From Larkinella knui (GTDB lineage Bacteria; Bacteroidota; Bacteroidia; Cytophagales; Spirosomataceae), in the NCBI RefSeq assembly GCF_003858645.1, contig NZ_RQJP01000005.1, forward strand, positions 124,001 through 188,000: a stretch of DNA of 64,000 bases. Reading direction: 5' to 3'. The position numbers and the translations under genes were made by a program. Of this stretch, positions 25,795 through 34,550 are shown piece after piece (the first letter of the stretch is position 1; every line of letters begins with the position of its first letter). Below the pieces are notes generated by a model, which saw only the letters and a list, made by a program, of their open reading frames with translations, had not been told where the DNA came from and did no database searches.

Positions 25795-27513
25795 ATGAAC
25801 CTTAACATAGATAGTATAAAAGCCACTACCTACGACGCCATTGTGGTTGGATCGGGTATCAGTGGCGGATGGGCAGCGAAAGAGCTGACGGAGAAGGGTT
25901 TGAAAGTGCTCATGCTCGAACGGGGCGAAGACATCAAGCACATCGAAGGCTACAAAACGGCCATGACCGACCCCTGGCAGTTTCCGCACCGGGGCCGGGT
26001 TACGTCCGAAATTGCGGAAGAACAGGCCGTTCAGGCCCGGACGGGTTACACGGTTTCGGAAGCAACCAGTTACCTGTTTGTCAACGATAAGGAGAATCCT
26101 TACCTGGAAGACAAGCGTTTCGACTGGATGCGGGGCTACCACACGGGGGGGCGTTCGCTGATGTGGGGCCGTCAGAGCTACCGGCTGGGCGATCTGGATT
26201 TCGAAGCCAACATCAAAGAAGGTGTCGGTGCCGACTGGCCAATCCGGTACAAAGACATTTCGCCCTGGTACGATTATGTCGAAAAATTCATCGGCGTCAG
26301 TGGCTCGCGTGATGGCTTGCCGCAGTTGCCCGACGGTCAGTTTCAGCCGCCGATGGAGATGTATTGCCTCGAAAAACACGTGAAAGGCGAGGTTGAAAAG
26401 AAATTTAAGGAGCGGACGATCACCATCGGCCGGGTTGCGCACATCACCAAGGCTACTCCGCAACAAAGCGCGCTGGGCCGGGCGCAGTGCCAATACCGGA
26501 ATTTGTGTAGCCGCGGTTGTCCGTTCGGGGCTTACTTCAGCACGCAGTCGGCCACGCTGCCGGCGGCTATGAAAACCAAGAACCTGACGCTTCGGCCGCA
26601 TTCGATCGTTACATCGGTGATTTATGATGAAGCGAAGAAAAAAGCAACGGGCGTCCGGGTGCTCGATCAGTTGACGAAAGAAGAACTGACGTTCAACGCC
26701 AAAATTATATTTCTGTGTGCGTCGTCGATGGCGTCGACCTATATCCTGATGAACTCCACGTCCAATCGCTTCCCGAACGGTTTGGGCAACGAAAGTGGCG
26801 TTTTGGGGCACTACGTGATGGACCACCATTTCCGGGTGGGAGCCAGTGGCACCTACGAAGGGTTCGGGGATAAGTATTACTATGGTCGCCGGGCCAACGG
26901 GATTTATGTGCCCCGGTTCCGCAACCTGCCTGGTCAGGAAAAGCGTGATTATCTGCGCGGTTTTGGCTACCAGGGCGGGGCTTCCCGCATGAACTGGGGG
27001 CGCGGTACGGCCACTGAAGGATTTGGAGCCTCATTCAAAGACGAAATGACTAAGCCGGGGCCGTGGGTGATGAACCTCGGCGGTTTTGGCGAATGCCTGC
27101 CCTATTTTGAAAATAAAGTGGTGATCGACAAGTCGAAAACCGATAAATACGGTCTGCCGGTTTTGCGCTTCGATGCGGAGTTCAAGGAGAACGAAATGAA
27201 GATGCGGAAAGACATGGGCAACGATGCGGCCGAAATGCTGGAAACGGCGGGGCTGAAAAACGTAACCAAAAACGACAACGGGTCGTGGCCGGGGCTGGGT
27301 ATCCACGAAATGGGAACCGCCCGGATGGGCAACGACCCGAAACAATCGGTGCTGAACAAATTCAACCAGGTTCACTCGGTGAAAAACGTCTTCTGTACCG
27401 ACGGTGCTTTCATGGTTTCGGCCTCGTGTGTCAATCCATCCCTCACCTACATGGCCATGACCGCCCGGGCCGCCAGCTACGCCGTGCAGGAATTGAAGCG
27501 GCAAAACCTGTAA
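25795..27513 (+). CDS. GMC family oxidoreductase (FAD-dependent dehydrogenase)
   Basis: About 572 residues from the ATG at 25795. An FAD-binding GxGxxG loop lies near the N-terminus (YDAIVVGSGISGGWAAKEL). The central RDGLPQLPDGQFQPP and Cys-rich CQYRNLCSRGCPFG are seen in gluconate-type dehydrogenases. The C-terminal domain has GIHEMGTARMG and a NPSLTYMAMTARAA segment with the catalytic Asn region. It has no leader of its own and may be exported with the Tat-type subunit 3. It likely oxidises a sugar or sugar acid in the periplasm. A heptad palindrome starts 2 bp after the stop. Confidence 0.88.
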   Translation: MNLNIDSIKATTYDAIVVGSGISGGWAAKELTEKGLKVLMLERGEDIKHIEGYKTAMTDPWQFPHRGRVTSEIAEEQAVQARTGYTVSEATSYLFVNDKENPYLEDKRFDWMRGYHTGGRSLMWGRQSYRLGDLDFEANIKEGVGADWPIRYKDISPWYDYVEKFIGVSGSRDGLPQLPDGQFQPPMEMYCLEKHVKGEVEKKFKERTITIGRVAHITKATPQQSALGRAQCQYRNLCSRGCPFGAYFSTQSATLPAAMKTKNLTLRPHSIVTSVIYDEAKKKATGVRVLDQLTKEELTFNAKIIFLCASSMASTYILMNSTSNRFPNGLGNESGVLGHYVMDHHFRVGASGTYEGFGDKYYYGRRANGIYVPRFRNLPGQEKRDYLRGFGYQGGASRMNWGRGTATEGFGASFKDEMTKPGPWVMNLGGFGECLPYFENKVVIDKSKTDKYGLPVLRFDAEFKENEMKMRKDMGNDAAEMLETAGLKNVTKNDNGSWPGLGIHEMGTARMGNDPKQSVLNKFNQVHSVKNVFCTDGAFMVSASCVNPSLTYMAMTARAASYAVQELKRQNL

Positions 27514-27515
27514 GG

Positions 27516-27613
27516 AGTTAAGAATTAAGAGTTAAAAATTAAAAGTTGAGACGCGTCACTGCCTGGTTGGCTGACGGGAATTACTTTTAATTTTTAACTC
27601 TTAACTTTTAACT
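27516..27613. repeat. Heptad palindrome (AGTTAAG type)
   Basis: The left arm 27516-27546 pairs with 27583-27613 over 31 nt with few mismatches. The left arm is five successive 7-bp words (AGTTAAG, AATTAAG, AGTTAAA, and two more). It starts 2 bp after the GMC stop codon. It may work as a terminator. Confidence 0.85.
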
Positions 27614-27678
27614 AGTTTTGTGCAACCCTTTCGTTATCAGCCTTGTCATGACTTTTAGAGGGTTGTCTCGACGATGGT

Positions 27679-28941
27679 ATGATTAAATCCAGATTCTATA
27701 GTACGGTATTTACGGTGTTGCTTCTGAGCACAGTGGCTTGCGATCGGATTGCCCAGGATGTGGCACCCGGGTCGTACGATGTGGACACGGAAGAAATCGA
27801 ATATTACACGCTCCCTGATCAGCAGGTGGCCATTGATCTTAAATCCATTTCCGGCCTGAGTGCCATCACAACGCTGCACATTACCCAGACGCCCCGGCTT
27901 GGAATGGCCAGGTTTAATGGCAGCGGCTTGTTAGTTTATACGCCACACTCGACGTTTGTTGTCGGTGAAGATCAGTTTGTGGTTGGGGCGGGCAAAGAAT
28001 CGAAACTGGCCCGGTCCTTTCGGATCAATATGGCCGCCGACAGCAGCGATATTCCCTGCAACGCCGGGCCGATTCCGGATTGGTACCGGGTTCCGGAAAA
28101 CCAGTCCATTACCATGGACGTTCTGAAAAATGACCAGTTTTGTAATGCCACCGTCGACCTGGCCAGCCTGAAAGTGGAACAGCAGCCGGACAACGGAAAG
28201 GTAACCGTTGAAAATGGAAAAATTCTTTATACGCCCAATGCGGGGTTCAACGGGTTCGATTATTTCTTTTACAAAGTTACCGCGGTATTTCCCCGGCGAA
28301 ACGGCACATTTTTGTCGCCGGTGAAAATTGGGGTCGGCGACCCGTATAAAGATTGCAAAATACTGCTGAAGGACGAAGAAGTGTATTGGAAACAGTGGTT
28401 CATTACCGATTCATTACGCATTCCCGTGCTGGCTAACGACCAGCTTTGCCGGTCGCGGTTCGATCTGCCGGTTACCATTACCAAAGCGCCCGCCAAAGGA
28501 ATTGCGAAGGTCTCGAAATACAATATTGTTACCTATTATCCGACAAACGGGTATACGGGTGAGGATCAGTTCACGTACCAGCGCTGTGATAATGGCGACT
28601 GTCTCGAAGCTACGGCCCGGATCACGATCAACAGTCCGGATGCGGCCTGTACGTTGGTGGCCAATCACGATAAAGGACAGGTTTCGGCGGCTATTCTGCC
28701 AACAGATCCTAAAAAACGGATTGTTTTTATTTATGCATTGGGCAATGATCAGGTTTGTGCGCCTTTGCAAAGTATGATGATTACGGATAATCCATCCCGG
28801 TCCGATTTACAGGTGATGGGGAACGGCGTGATCCTCTATCGGCCACCAGTGGGTTTTAAAGGAGAGTTTCAGTTTACCTATGAACTAACAGACGTGAAAA
28901 ACAACAAGTCGTCGGCGACGGTGAGTCTTGCCATTAAATAA
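27679..28941 (+). CDS. Lipoprotein with tandem Ig/cadherin-like domains
   Basis: 420 residues. A lipoprotein leader is visible (MIKSRFYSTVFTVLLLSTVAC, Cys at 21). Repeated beta-type units end in GFNGFDYFFYKVT, GYTGEDQFTYQRC and GFKGEFQFTYELT, the pattern of Big_9/cadherin-like surface domains, about 100 residues apart. Paired cysteines recur. The protein likely sits on the outer membrane and binds a partner or glycan. A small hairpin lies after its stop. The ECF sigma gene that follows may be separately expressed. Confidence 0.75.
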   Translation: MIKSRFYSTVFTVLLLSTVACDRIAQDVAPGSYDVDTEEIEYYTLPDQQVAIDLKSISGLSAITTLHITQTPRLGMARFNGSGLLVYTPHSTFVVGEDQFVVGAGKESKLARSFRINMAADSSDIPCNAGPIPDWYRVPENQSITMDVLKNDQFCNATVDLASLKVEQQPDNGKVTVENGKILYTPNAGFNGFDYFFYKVTAVFPRRNGTFLSPVKIGVGDPYKDCKILLKDEEVYWKQWFITDSLRIPVLANDQLCRSRFDLPVTITKAPAKGIAKVSKYNIVTYYPTNGYTGEDQFTYQRCDNGDCLEATARITINSPDAACTLVANHDKGQVSAAILPTDPKKRIVFIYALGNDQVCAPLQSMMITDNPSRSDLQVMGNGVILYRPPVGFKGEFQFTYELTDVKNNKSSATVSLAIK

Positions 28942-29017
28942 ATTACGAATTACCTGTTTGATCGGTTTAGGGAAAAACCGTAATTCGTACAAACACCGTC
29001 GATCCTTTAGAAATCCT

Positions 29018-29569
29018 TTGTCTGAAATAGAATTGTTGCGGGCATGCCAACGCCACGATGCGCGGGCTCAAACGGCTTTGTACGAACGTCACAAAAGCCG
29101 GATGATGGGCCTTTGCCGTCGCTACGCCCATTCGCGCCCGGAAGCGGAAGACATGTTTCAGGAAGGGTTTATTCGCATCTTTCAGCAAATTCATACCATT
29201 GAGCAGCCCGAGCGGTTGCTGAACTGGATGAAACGGGTGATGGTCAACACCGCCATAAACTGGTATCACAAGCACCATCACGAACAATCGGAAACCGACT
29301 ACGAAGAAGCCTCGGAAACCAGCAACACCGAGCATCATGACATTCTGGCCCGCATCTCAACCGAAGAATTACTCATTCTGGTGCAGGATCTGGCTGATGG
29401 GTACCGAATGGTATTCAACCTGTACGTAATCGATGGCTATAGCCATCTGGAGATTGCCCGGATGATGGGGATTTCGGAAGGAACTTCGAAGTCGCAACTG
29501 GCCCGGGCAAAAGAAGTTTTAAAACAAAAATTGAAGAAAATGGGCATCGTCAGCTATGGCAACTACTGA
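29018..29569 (+). CDS. ECF sigma-70 factor (second locus)
   Basis: About 183 residues. Region 2 is DARAQTALYERHKSRMMGLCRRYAHSRPEAEDMFQEGFIRIFQQI; region 4 is LADGYRMVFNLYVIDGYSHLEIARMMGISEGTSKSQLARAKEVLK. No ATG fits the start. A TTG at 29018 begins LSEIELLRACQ, the usual opening of this class, and follows a small hairpin (ACGAATTA near 28945 with TAATTCGT near 28981). An earlier TTG at 28928 would overlap the previous gene. It overlaps the next gene by 14 bp, so the pair is coupled. Confidence 0.85.
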   Translation: MSEIELLRACQRHDARAQTALYERHKSRMMGLCRRYAHSRPEAEDMFQEGFIRIFQQIHTIEQPERLLNWMKRVMVNTAINWYHKHHHEQSETDYEEASETSNTEHHDILARISTEELLILVQDLADGYRMVFNLYVIDGYSHLEIARMMGISEGTSKSQLARAKEVLKQKLKKMGIVSYGNY

Positions 29570-30980
29570 AGACGAATGGGAACGGCTCTTCCGGCAGCGA
29601 CTCGAAAACTACGAGTCTGAACCGGCTGAAAACGCCCTCGAACGTATTTTTATGGGCACCAAGCCCCCGGCGATTGAAAAACCGGGTGGTACTTTCAGAC
29701 GACGGCTCGGCTGGAGCACGGCCTTGCTGAGTATGCTGGGTTTTTTGGCGATCGGAATCTGGCAATACCGGGAGCTATCGACGGGCTCGTTTGTTAAATC
29801 ACCGGCGGTTGCCAAACTCGTTTCCAAAACGAAGACCGCTCAAGCTGCAATGTCACCGGAGCGCGGGCGGCTGACTGCTGAGCCAACAGACGCTAAAACA
29901 GACCGTTCGGAGCCGCGGGGTAGTCAGCAACTACCGCAGACCGAAGTCGTTTTCAAACCCGGAATGAAATCACCGGCACGGACCGCAATGCCGGTGACCG
30001 ACGAACCGCTTTCGGAGGGCGGGATGGCTCAAAAACGCCGGCGAAAACCGGATTTGCCCGACGACAATCCCGTACGACGTGATAGACCGACCGCAACCGA
30101 TCAGGCGAAAATAGAAACGGAACACCGAACCAAACAACTACCGGATGAAGTAAACTTTACGACCAATCAATCCCTGGAAGCAATCACGCGTACGGCGGAA
30201 GAGAAAGTAGGAAAACCAGAACTGGTGTTCCGTTTTATGGCGGGTAAAACCACCCGGCTTTCCTTCCCGGCAGGACCATTGCCCGCCATTCCGTCAACCG
30301 CTTCGAACAATCAGACATCCACGATCGAACCCGAACGGGTTGCCGTTCGTCCGTCTTATTTTGCCAGTGTGATGCCCTTGTATACTTACCGGCAGGTAAC
30401 ACCCGTGCGGCACGATGAGGTGGTGATGGAGAAAATTCGAACGGCAACGTCTTTTTCGGCCCGAACCGGTTGGCGGGTGCAGGCCGGTGCTGAGTGGCCG
30501 CTGAGCCGCTCTCTGGGCTTACGGGTTGGCGCCGTATATCAGCAGTTGCAGCAGCAATTGACGTATTCGACCCGGGCCTTGCGGTCGGATTCTTCGAAAG
30601 TAGAGTGGATCGATCAGCAAACGATCAAACTTACTCCGCTCTACAAATCGGAAGAACATCACGTCAAAACGACCTGGCAATATGTCGCCCTGAGCGCGGA
30701 AGGCCGTTTGTATTTCAATCCGGATCAGTCGGCCGGTTTGCGGCATTCTATAGCGGCCGGTGGCAGTGTCGGCTATTTAATCAGCGGCCGCTCCAAACAA
30801 CGCTGGCAACCTTTTTTGCAGGCTTCGTACAGCATCGAACGGCGGCTGACCGAGAATCTGCGGCTTCAGGTAGAACCGGGAATCGTTTATAATCTGACCG
30901 CAATCAACGATAACTCACGGTGTTTCAGCGTCCGTCCCTATAGCTATGGATTGGTCATCGGGCTGCACTGGCACCCTTAA
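29556..30980 (+). CDS. Possible anti-sigma/beta-barrel fusion protein
   Basis: 474 residues in three parts. The first ~50 residues are cytoplasmic and acidic (DEWERLFRQRLENYESEPAENALERIF), resembling the N-terminal peptide of Bacteroidota anti-sigma-type proteins. One membrane segment follows (about 53-69). A long Pro/Thr/Lys-rich linker (about 80-240) leads to a C-terminal beta-rich domain with alternating strands to the end (VRPYSYGLVIGLHWHP), like an outer-membrane barrel. It is coupled to the ECF sigma gene. The role as anti-sigma is inferred from position and layout. Confidence 0.7.
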   Translation: MATTEDEWERLFRQRLENYESEPAENALERIFMGTKPPAIEKPGGTFRRRLGWSTALLSMLGFLAIGIWQYRELSTGSFVKSPAVAKLVSKTKTAQAAMSPERGRLTAEPTDAKTDRSEPRGSQQLPQTEVVFKPGMKSPARTAMPVTDEPLSEGGMAQKRRRKPDLPDDNPVRRDRPTATDQAKIETEHRTKQLPDEVNFTTNQSLEAITRTAEEKVGKPELVFRFMAGKTTRLSFPAGPLPAIPSTASNNQTSTIEPERVAVRPSYFASVMPLYTYRQVTPVRHDEVVMEKIRTATSFSARTGWRVQAGAEWPLSRSLGLRVGAVYQQLQQQLTYSTRALRSDSSKVEWIDQQTIKLTPLYKSEEHHVKTTWQYVALSAEGRLYFNPDQSAGLRHSIAAGGSVGYLISGRSKQRWQPFLQASYSIERRLTENLRLQVEPGIVYNLTAINDNSRCFSVRPYSYGLVIGLHWHP

Positions 30981-31104
30981 ATATGAAAGAATCATCGTCC
31001 CGCTGGCTCAAAAATTTTAAATTTTCCTGAACAACTTTAGTATGAAGGGAGTTTGTTTTATAATTGATTTGGTTCAAACGACCATCATAAAACAAAACTC
31101 AACG

Positions 31105-31716
31105 ATGAAAAAGCTAGTGATGATGGGGGCTATGTTAGTGGCGGTTGCCCTCAACGCCAAAGCACAAAACACCACCGGATCAACAGGAACCGGTACGACA
31201 GGTAGCACTGCAGGAACCGGAACTACATCCGGTACAACGGTGGATCCTCAAACACAGACGACCAGCCCACAAACAACACAGGGCGTCAATGGTCAGTCTA
31301 CGGGTACGACGGGATCTACTGGAACCACCAGTTATCCACAAGGTCAATCGACTTTAGGGACTCAAAACCCGACCGGTTCAACGGCCAATCCACAAATGCA
31401 GCAATCCGGTACGACCGGCACAACGGGTTCAACTACTTTTCCACAAGGACAGGCCGGACAAACGAACCGCGAACGCCGTTCGACCGACCCCACGTCTAAT
31501 CAGACCGACACGGGCCAAAGCTCAACGACAACGGGAACTACCGGTACGACGGGCACAGGAACAACCGGCTCGACCGGTACGAATATGAATTCGTCGACCG
31601 GTACGAACATGAACACCAGCGGTACGGGTAATGATACGAAGAACGATCGCAAGAGCCGGAAAAACCGGAACCGCAACAACTCGACCATGCAGCGTGATAC
31701 GCTAAAAGATAATTAA
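31105..31716 (+). CDS. Secreted Thr/Gly/Ser-rich low-complexity protein
   Basis: 203 residues from the ATG at 31105 (MKKLVMMGAMLVAVALNAKAQ, a signal peptide). The mature part is dominated by TGTTGSTGT-like runs with PQGQ and PQMQ interruptions and a basic end (DDRKSRKNRNRN-like). DNA repeats of ACNGGNACNAC codons underlie it. Such proteins occur in Bacteroidota as cell-surface or matrix components; function is not known. A terminator follows. Confidence 0.8.
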   Translation: MKKLVMMGAMLVAVALNAKAQNTTGSTGTGTTGSTAGTGTTSGTTVDPQTQTTSPQTTQGVNGQSTGTTGSTGTTSYPQGQSTLGTQNPTGSTANPQMQQSGTTGTTGSTTFPQGQAGQTNRERRSTDPTSNQTDTGQSSTTTGTTGTTGTGTTGSTGTNMNSSTGTNMNTSGTGNDTKNDRKSRKNRNRNNSTMQRDTLKDN

Positions 31717-31741
31717 TAGAGAATCAGTTAGGTAATCTATG

Positions 31742-31775
31742 AAAAGCAGACATCAATCGATGTCTGCTTTTTTCT
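31742..31775 (+). terminator. Rho-independent terminator
   Basis: AAAAGCAGACATC (31742-31754) pairs perfectly with GATGTCTGCTTTT (31759-31771) around a 4-nt loop, followed by more T. It lies between the Thr-rich protein gene and the next gene, which therefore starts at 31787. Confidence 0.85.
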
Positions 31776-31786
31776 CTATAAATGTC

Positions 31787-32053
31787 ATGAAAAAGCTACT
31801 AATTGCCAGTTTGATCGGTATTTCTGTTTCTGGTTTTGCGGGATTGACTTCCGGTCATGGCCCGAAAGTAAACCCGGGCACGGTATCGCAGGATACTACG
31901 AAGCAGAAAACGAGTAAAACCGGAATGGAAGACCGGATGCGCCGGGGACAGATCGACGACCGGCGGCCTACGGGCGATCCGGATTTGAAGAACTTACGCA
32001 AGGACTCGCTTCGGCGGGGAGGAGCGATCAAAGTTGATACCGTCCGGCATTAA
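31787..32053 (+). CDS. Small secreted basic protein
   Basis: 88 residues. A signal peptide (MKKLLIASLIGISVSGFAG) precedes a highly charged, Asp/Arg/Lys-rich mature part with DRMRRGQIDDRRPTGDPDL. The start at 31787 is chosen because a perfect terminator hairpin covers any earlier start in the frame. No family is recognised. Its stop codon lies at the edge of a second terminator hairpin. Confidence 0.65.
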   Translation: MKKLLIASLIGISVSGFAGLTSGHGPKVNPGTVSQDTTKQKTSKTGMEDRMRRGQIDDRRPTGDPDLKNLRKDSLRRGGAIKVDTVRH

Positions 32054-32090
32054 ATCAAAAAGCCTCCCGAATTGGGAGGCTTTTTGATTT
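32052..32090. terminator. Bidirectional terminator
   Basis: A 17-bp perfect stem (32052-32068 with 32074-32090, core AGCCTCCC/GGGAGGCT) is flanked by A and T runs on both sides. It serves the gene ending at 32053 and the convergent lipoprotein gene ending at 32114. Confidence 0.9.
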
Positions 32091-32113
32091 AGAATAAACG
32101 GCTTCCCGGTGGC

Positions 32114-32986
32114 TTAGGGCAGGATGGTCAGGTTAGACACCACATATTCGTAGGGCGTCGTTTTGAGCAGGGCACCATTCGAGAGGCTGTACATTTTGCT
32201 GGTCGTTACGAAAGCGTCGTCGTTAAGAACGTAACTGAACCGGTAATCGGTCGTGGTGCCGCCATACACCGAGTGAATCGTTTTCAGGCGTTGCATGAGG
32301 TGTCGGCTGGTTTTTCCATAAATACGCAGGTACGGGTCGACATTGAATAAGCCGACCGGATTAAGCCGGTTATTGTCCACAATCATGGCTGATCCCGCAT
32401 ATTGGTATTCATAAATATTCGTTTGAATCACATCATTGGGGTTGTTATACTCCTGCACCTGGGCCAGATTACCGTCGGCATTGTAGGTAAATTCGATCCG
32501 GATATTTGGATAAATGGAGTTGGATCGTTTCGCTAGCCGGCCTTTGGCATCGTATTCGTAGATGAACCAGTTCAGCTTTGTATTGGGAATGCCGTACTCG
32601 ACGGTATAATCTGCCACGTCCGAATTCGTGCAACGGCCATTGGCGTCTAAATAATAATTACCCGCCTGAGTTTTCGTACCGGCCACCAAGGTTAACACGG
32701 CGATTTTTCCGGCGCTGTAGGTATATGTAGTGGTGCGATTGCCTTCCGTGACTTTTATGAGTTTTCCGTTGGCGTCATACGCCAGCGTTGCGTTGCCTTG
32801 TTTAACCAGGGTATGTTTTTTGGGTACGCTTACAATAATGTCATCCACCGCCAGTCGGCTGGATTCCGCTGCTTGACCGGTATTGGACTGGAGAGGAGCG
32901 GAAGGCGCCAGTTGCTGGTTTTCACAAGACGACAAACTAATCAGGATACTGCAGAGCGCCAGGGCGCCGAATTTAGTGAGGTTCAT
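32114..32986 (-). CDS. Lipoprotein with YD/RHS-like repeats
   Basis: 290 residues from the ATG at 32986. The leader MNLTKFGALALCSILISLSSC ends in a lipobox Cys. The mature domain has several YD-type repeats (YDANGKLIKVTEGNRTTTYTYS, YDAKGRLAKRSN, YNADGNLAQVQEY), as in DUF4595-like proteins that form a beta-sheet sandwich. It is likely exposed on the outer membrane. A TACCTTTG -7 box lies about 30 bp before the start. Function is unknown. Confidence 0.75.
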   Translation of the reverse strand: MNLTKFGALALCSILISLSSCENQQLAPSAPLQSNTGQAAESSRLAVDDIIVSVPKKHTLVKQGNATLAYDANGKLIKVTEGNRTTTYTYSAGKIAVLTLVAGTKTQAGNYYLDANGRCTNSDVADYTVEYGIPNTKLNWFIYEYDAKGRLAKRSNSIYPNIRIEFTYNADGNLAQVQEYNNPNDVIQTNIYEYQYAGSAMIVDNNRLNPVGLFNVDPYLRIYGKTSRHLMQRLKTIHSVYGGTTTDYRFSYVLNDDAFVTTSKMYSLSNGALLKTTPYEYVVSNLTILP

Positions 32987-33015
32987 TGGTTCTTTGTTGT
33001 TTTGAATAAGTGCAA

Positions 33016-33023
33016 CAAAGGTA
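33016..33023 (-). promoter_or_regulatory. -7 box for the YD-repeat lipoprotein gene
   Basis: On the minus strand the sequence is TACCTTTG, a full match to TAnnTTTG. The gene starts about 30 bp downstream. No clear -33 element. Confidence 0.4.
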
Positions 33024-33217
33024 GGGGACCGGTATGCCATCGGCCAGCCGGAGTCCATAACTGGCGGGATAGGAGGCATAACGAACGAGAAAGCGAGGAT
33101 AGTGGGGCGGAAGCAGGCGGGTCGTGCGGGTCAGGATTGGAAATCTCGATCAGCAAAGTAAAACAGCGCCCGCTCAGCCTTTATAAAGTTGCCGGTTTTC
33201 TAACGGTTTTGAACGCC

Positions 33218-34495
33218 ATGCGGACTCATCTGGTCAAATTTGTTATTCTGTCAGGACTTTTATTGCCTCAGTCCGCACTTTTTGGACAGAAATTCGAACC
33301 CAATTACGACGAAAGCAAAATACCGCCTTACACCTTGCCCGACCCGCTGGTTACGGCGGCCGGGAAGCGTATAACGACGGCCCGCCAGTGGGAAAGCGAG
33401 CGACGGCCCGTGTTGTTAAAACAGTTCGCTACCCAAGTTTACGGAGTAACGCCCGAACGAAGGTTAGCAACCCGCTACGAAGTTACAGCGGTGGATTCAG
33501 CGGCCCTGGGCGGAACGGCGATCCGTAAACAGATTTCTGTTCACTGGACGGACTACCCGAATCTGCCGTCGCTGGATATTTTGCTGTATGTACCCAAAAA
33601 GACGAAACGACCGCCGGTTTTTGTGGGCCTAAATTACATGGGGAATCACAGCATTACCACCGAACCCGGTATTACGTTATCTACCCGCTGGCTTCCTAAC
33701 CGGAGCGACGGAAAAGTGGTCAATAACCGGGCGACGGAAGCCGCCCGGGGAGTTCAGATGTCCCGCTGGCCGCTGGAACTGATCATTTCGAAGGGCTACA
33801 GTGTGGCGACGGCCTATTACGGCGATCTTGAACCCGACCATCCGGAAGGCTGGAAAACCGGGATTCGCTCGGTGCTGGGACCGCCAACGGATCAGAAAAA
33901 CGACGGTTGGCAGGCGCTTGGTGTCTGGGCGTGGGGAATGAGTCGGATGCTGGATTATCTGGAAACCGATGGCCTGGTGGATGCCAAACGCGCCATTGCG
34001 TTGGGCCATTCGCGGCAGGGAAAAGCCGCTTTGTGGGCCGGAGCGCAGGATTTGCGCTTTGCCGCCATTATTGCCAATGAGTCGGGCGAAGGCGGAGCGG
34101 CTTTGTCGAAACGCGTGTTCGGCGAAACCATTGAGCGCGTCAACACGAGTTTTCCTTACTGGTTTTGTCTTCAATACCGAACTTACAACGGCCGACCGGA
34201 AGCCTTGCCGTTCGATCAGCATGAATTATTGGCGTTGATTGCTCCCCGCCCGCTTTATGTTGCCAGTGCGCAGGGCGACCAGTGGGCCGACCCCAAAGGG
34301 GAGTTTCTGAGTGCCCGGCAAACCGATCCGGTTTACAAATTGTACGGCAAAAAAGGAATCGGAACAGACCATTGGCCACCGATTCATACGCCCGTTGGCG
34401 AGACGGTCCACTACCACATCCGGGCGGGTGAACACGATGTCAAGCGGTATGACTGGGAACAATTTATCAACTTTGCCGATCAGCAGGTGAAATAA
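33218..34495 (+). CDS. CE15-like glucuronoyl esterase
   Basis: 425 residues from the ATG at 33218, with a signal peptide (FVILSGLLLPQSALFGQ). The nucleophile elbow is GHSRQGKAAL with S265, the CE15 G-x-S-R-x-G-K signature; acid and His motifs are in IANESGEG (about 285) and RAGEHDV (H406). CE15 enzymes cleave 4-O-methyl-glucuronoyl ester links between lignin and xylan. A periplasmic or secreted place is likely. A 44-bp hairpin begins 2 bp after the stop. Confidence 0.85.
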   Translation: MRTHLVKFVILSGLLLPQSALFGQKFEPNYDESKIPPYTLPDPLVTAAGKRITTARQWESERRPVLLKQFATQVYGVTPERRLATRYEVTAVDSAALGGTAIRKQISVHWTDYPNLPSLDILLYVPKKTKRPPVFVGLNYMGNHSITTEPGITLSTRWLPNRSDGKVVNNRATEAARGVQMSRWPLELIISKGYSVATAYYGDLEPDHPEGWKTGIRSVLGPPTDQKNDGWQALGVWAWGMSRMLDYLETDGLVDAKRAIALGHSRQGKAALWAGAQDLRFAAIIANESGEGGAALSKRVFGETIERVNTSFPYWFCLQYRTYNGRPEALPFDQHELLALIAPRPLYVASAQGDQWADPKGEFLSARQTDPVYKLYGKKGIGTDHWPPIHTPVGETVHYHIRAGEHDVKRYDWEQFINFADQQVK

Positions 34496-34497
34496 TA

Positions 34498-34541
34498 GAT
34501 CAGATAGACAAGAGAGGATAGAGTCTCTTGTCTATTTGATC
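34498..34541. terminator. Long palindrome at the end of the CE15 gene
   Basis: GATCAGATAGACAAGAGA (34498-34515) pairs with 34524-34541 with one mismatch. It starts 2 bp after the CE15 stop and ends 10 bp before the convergent gene. It can act as a terminator in either direction. Confidence 0.75.
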
Positions 34542-34550
34542 TTGTCTACA

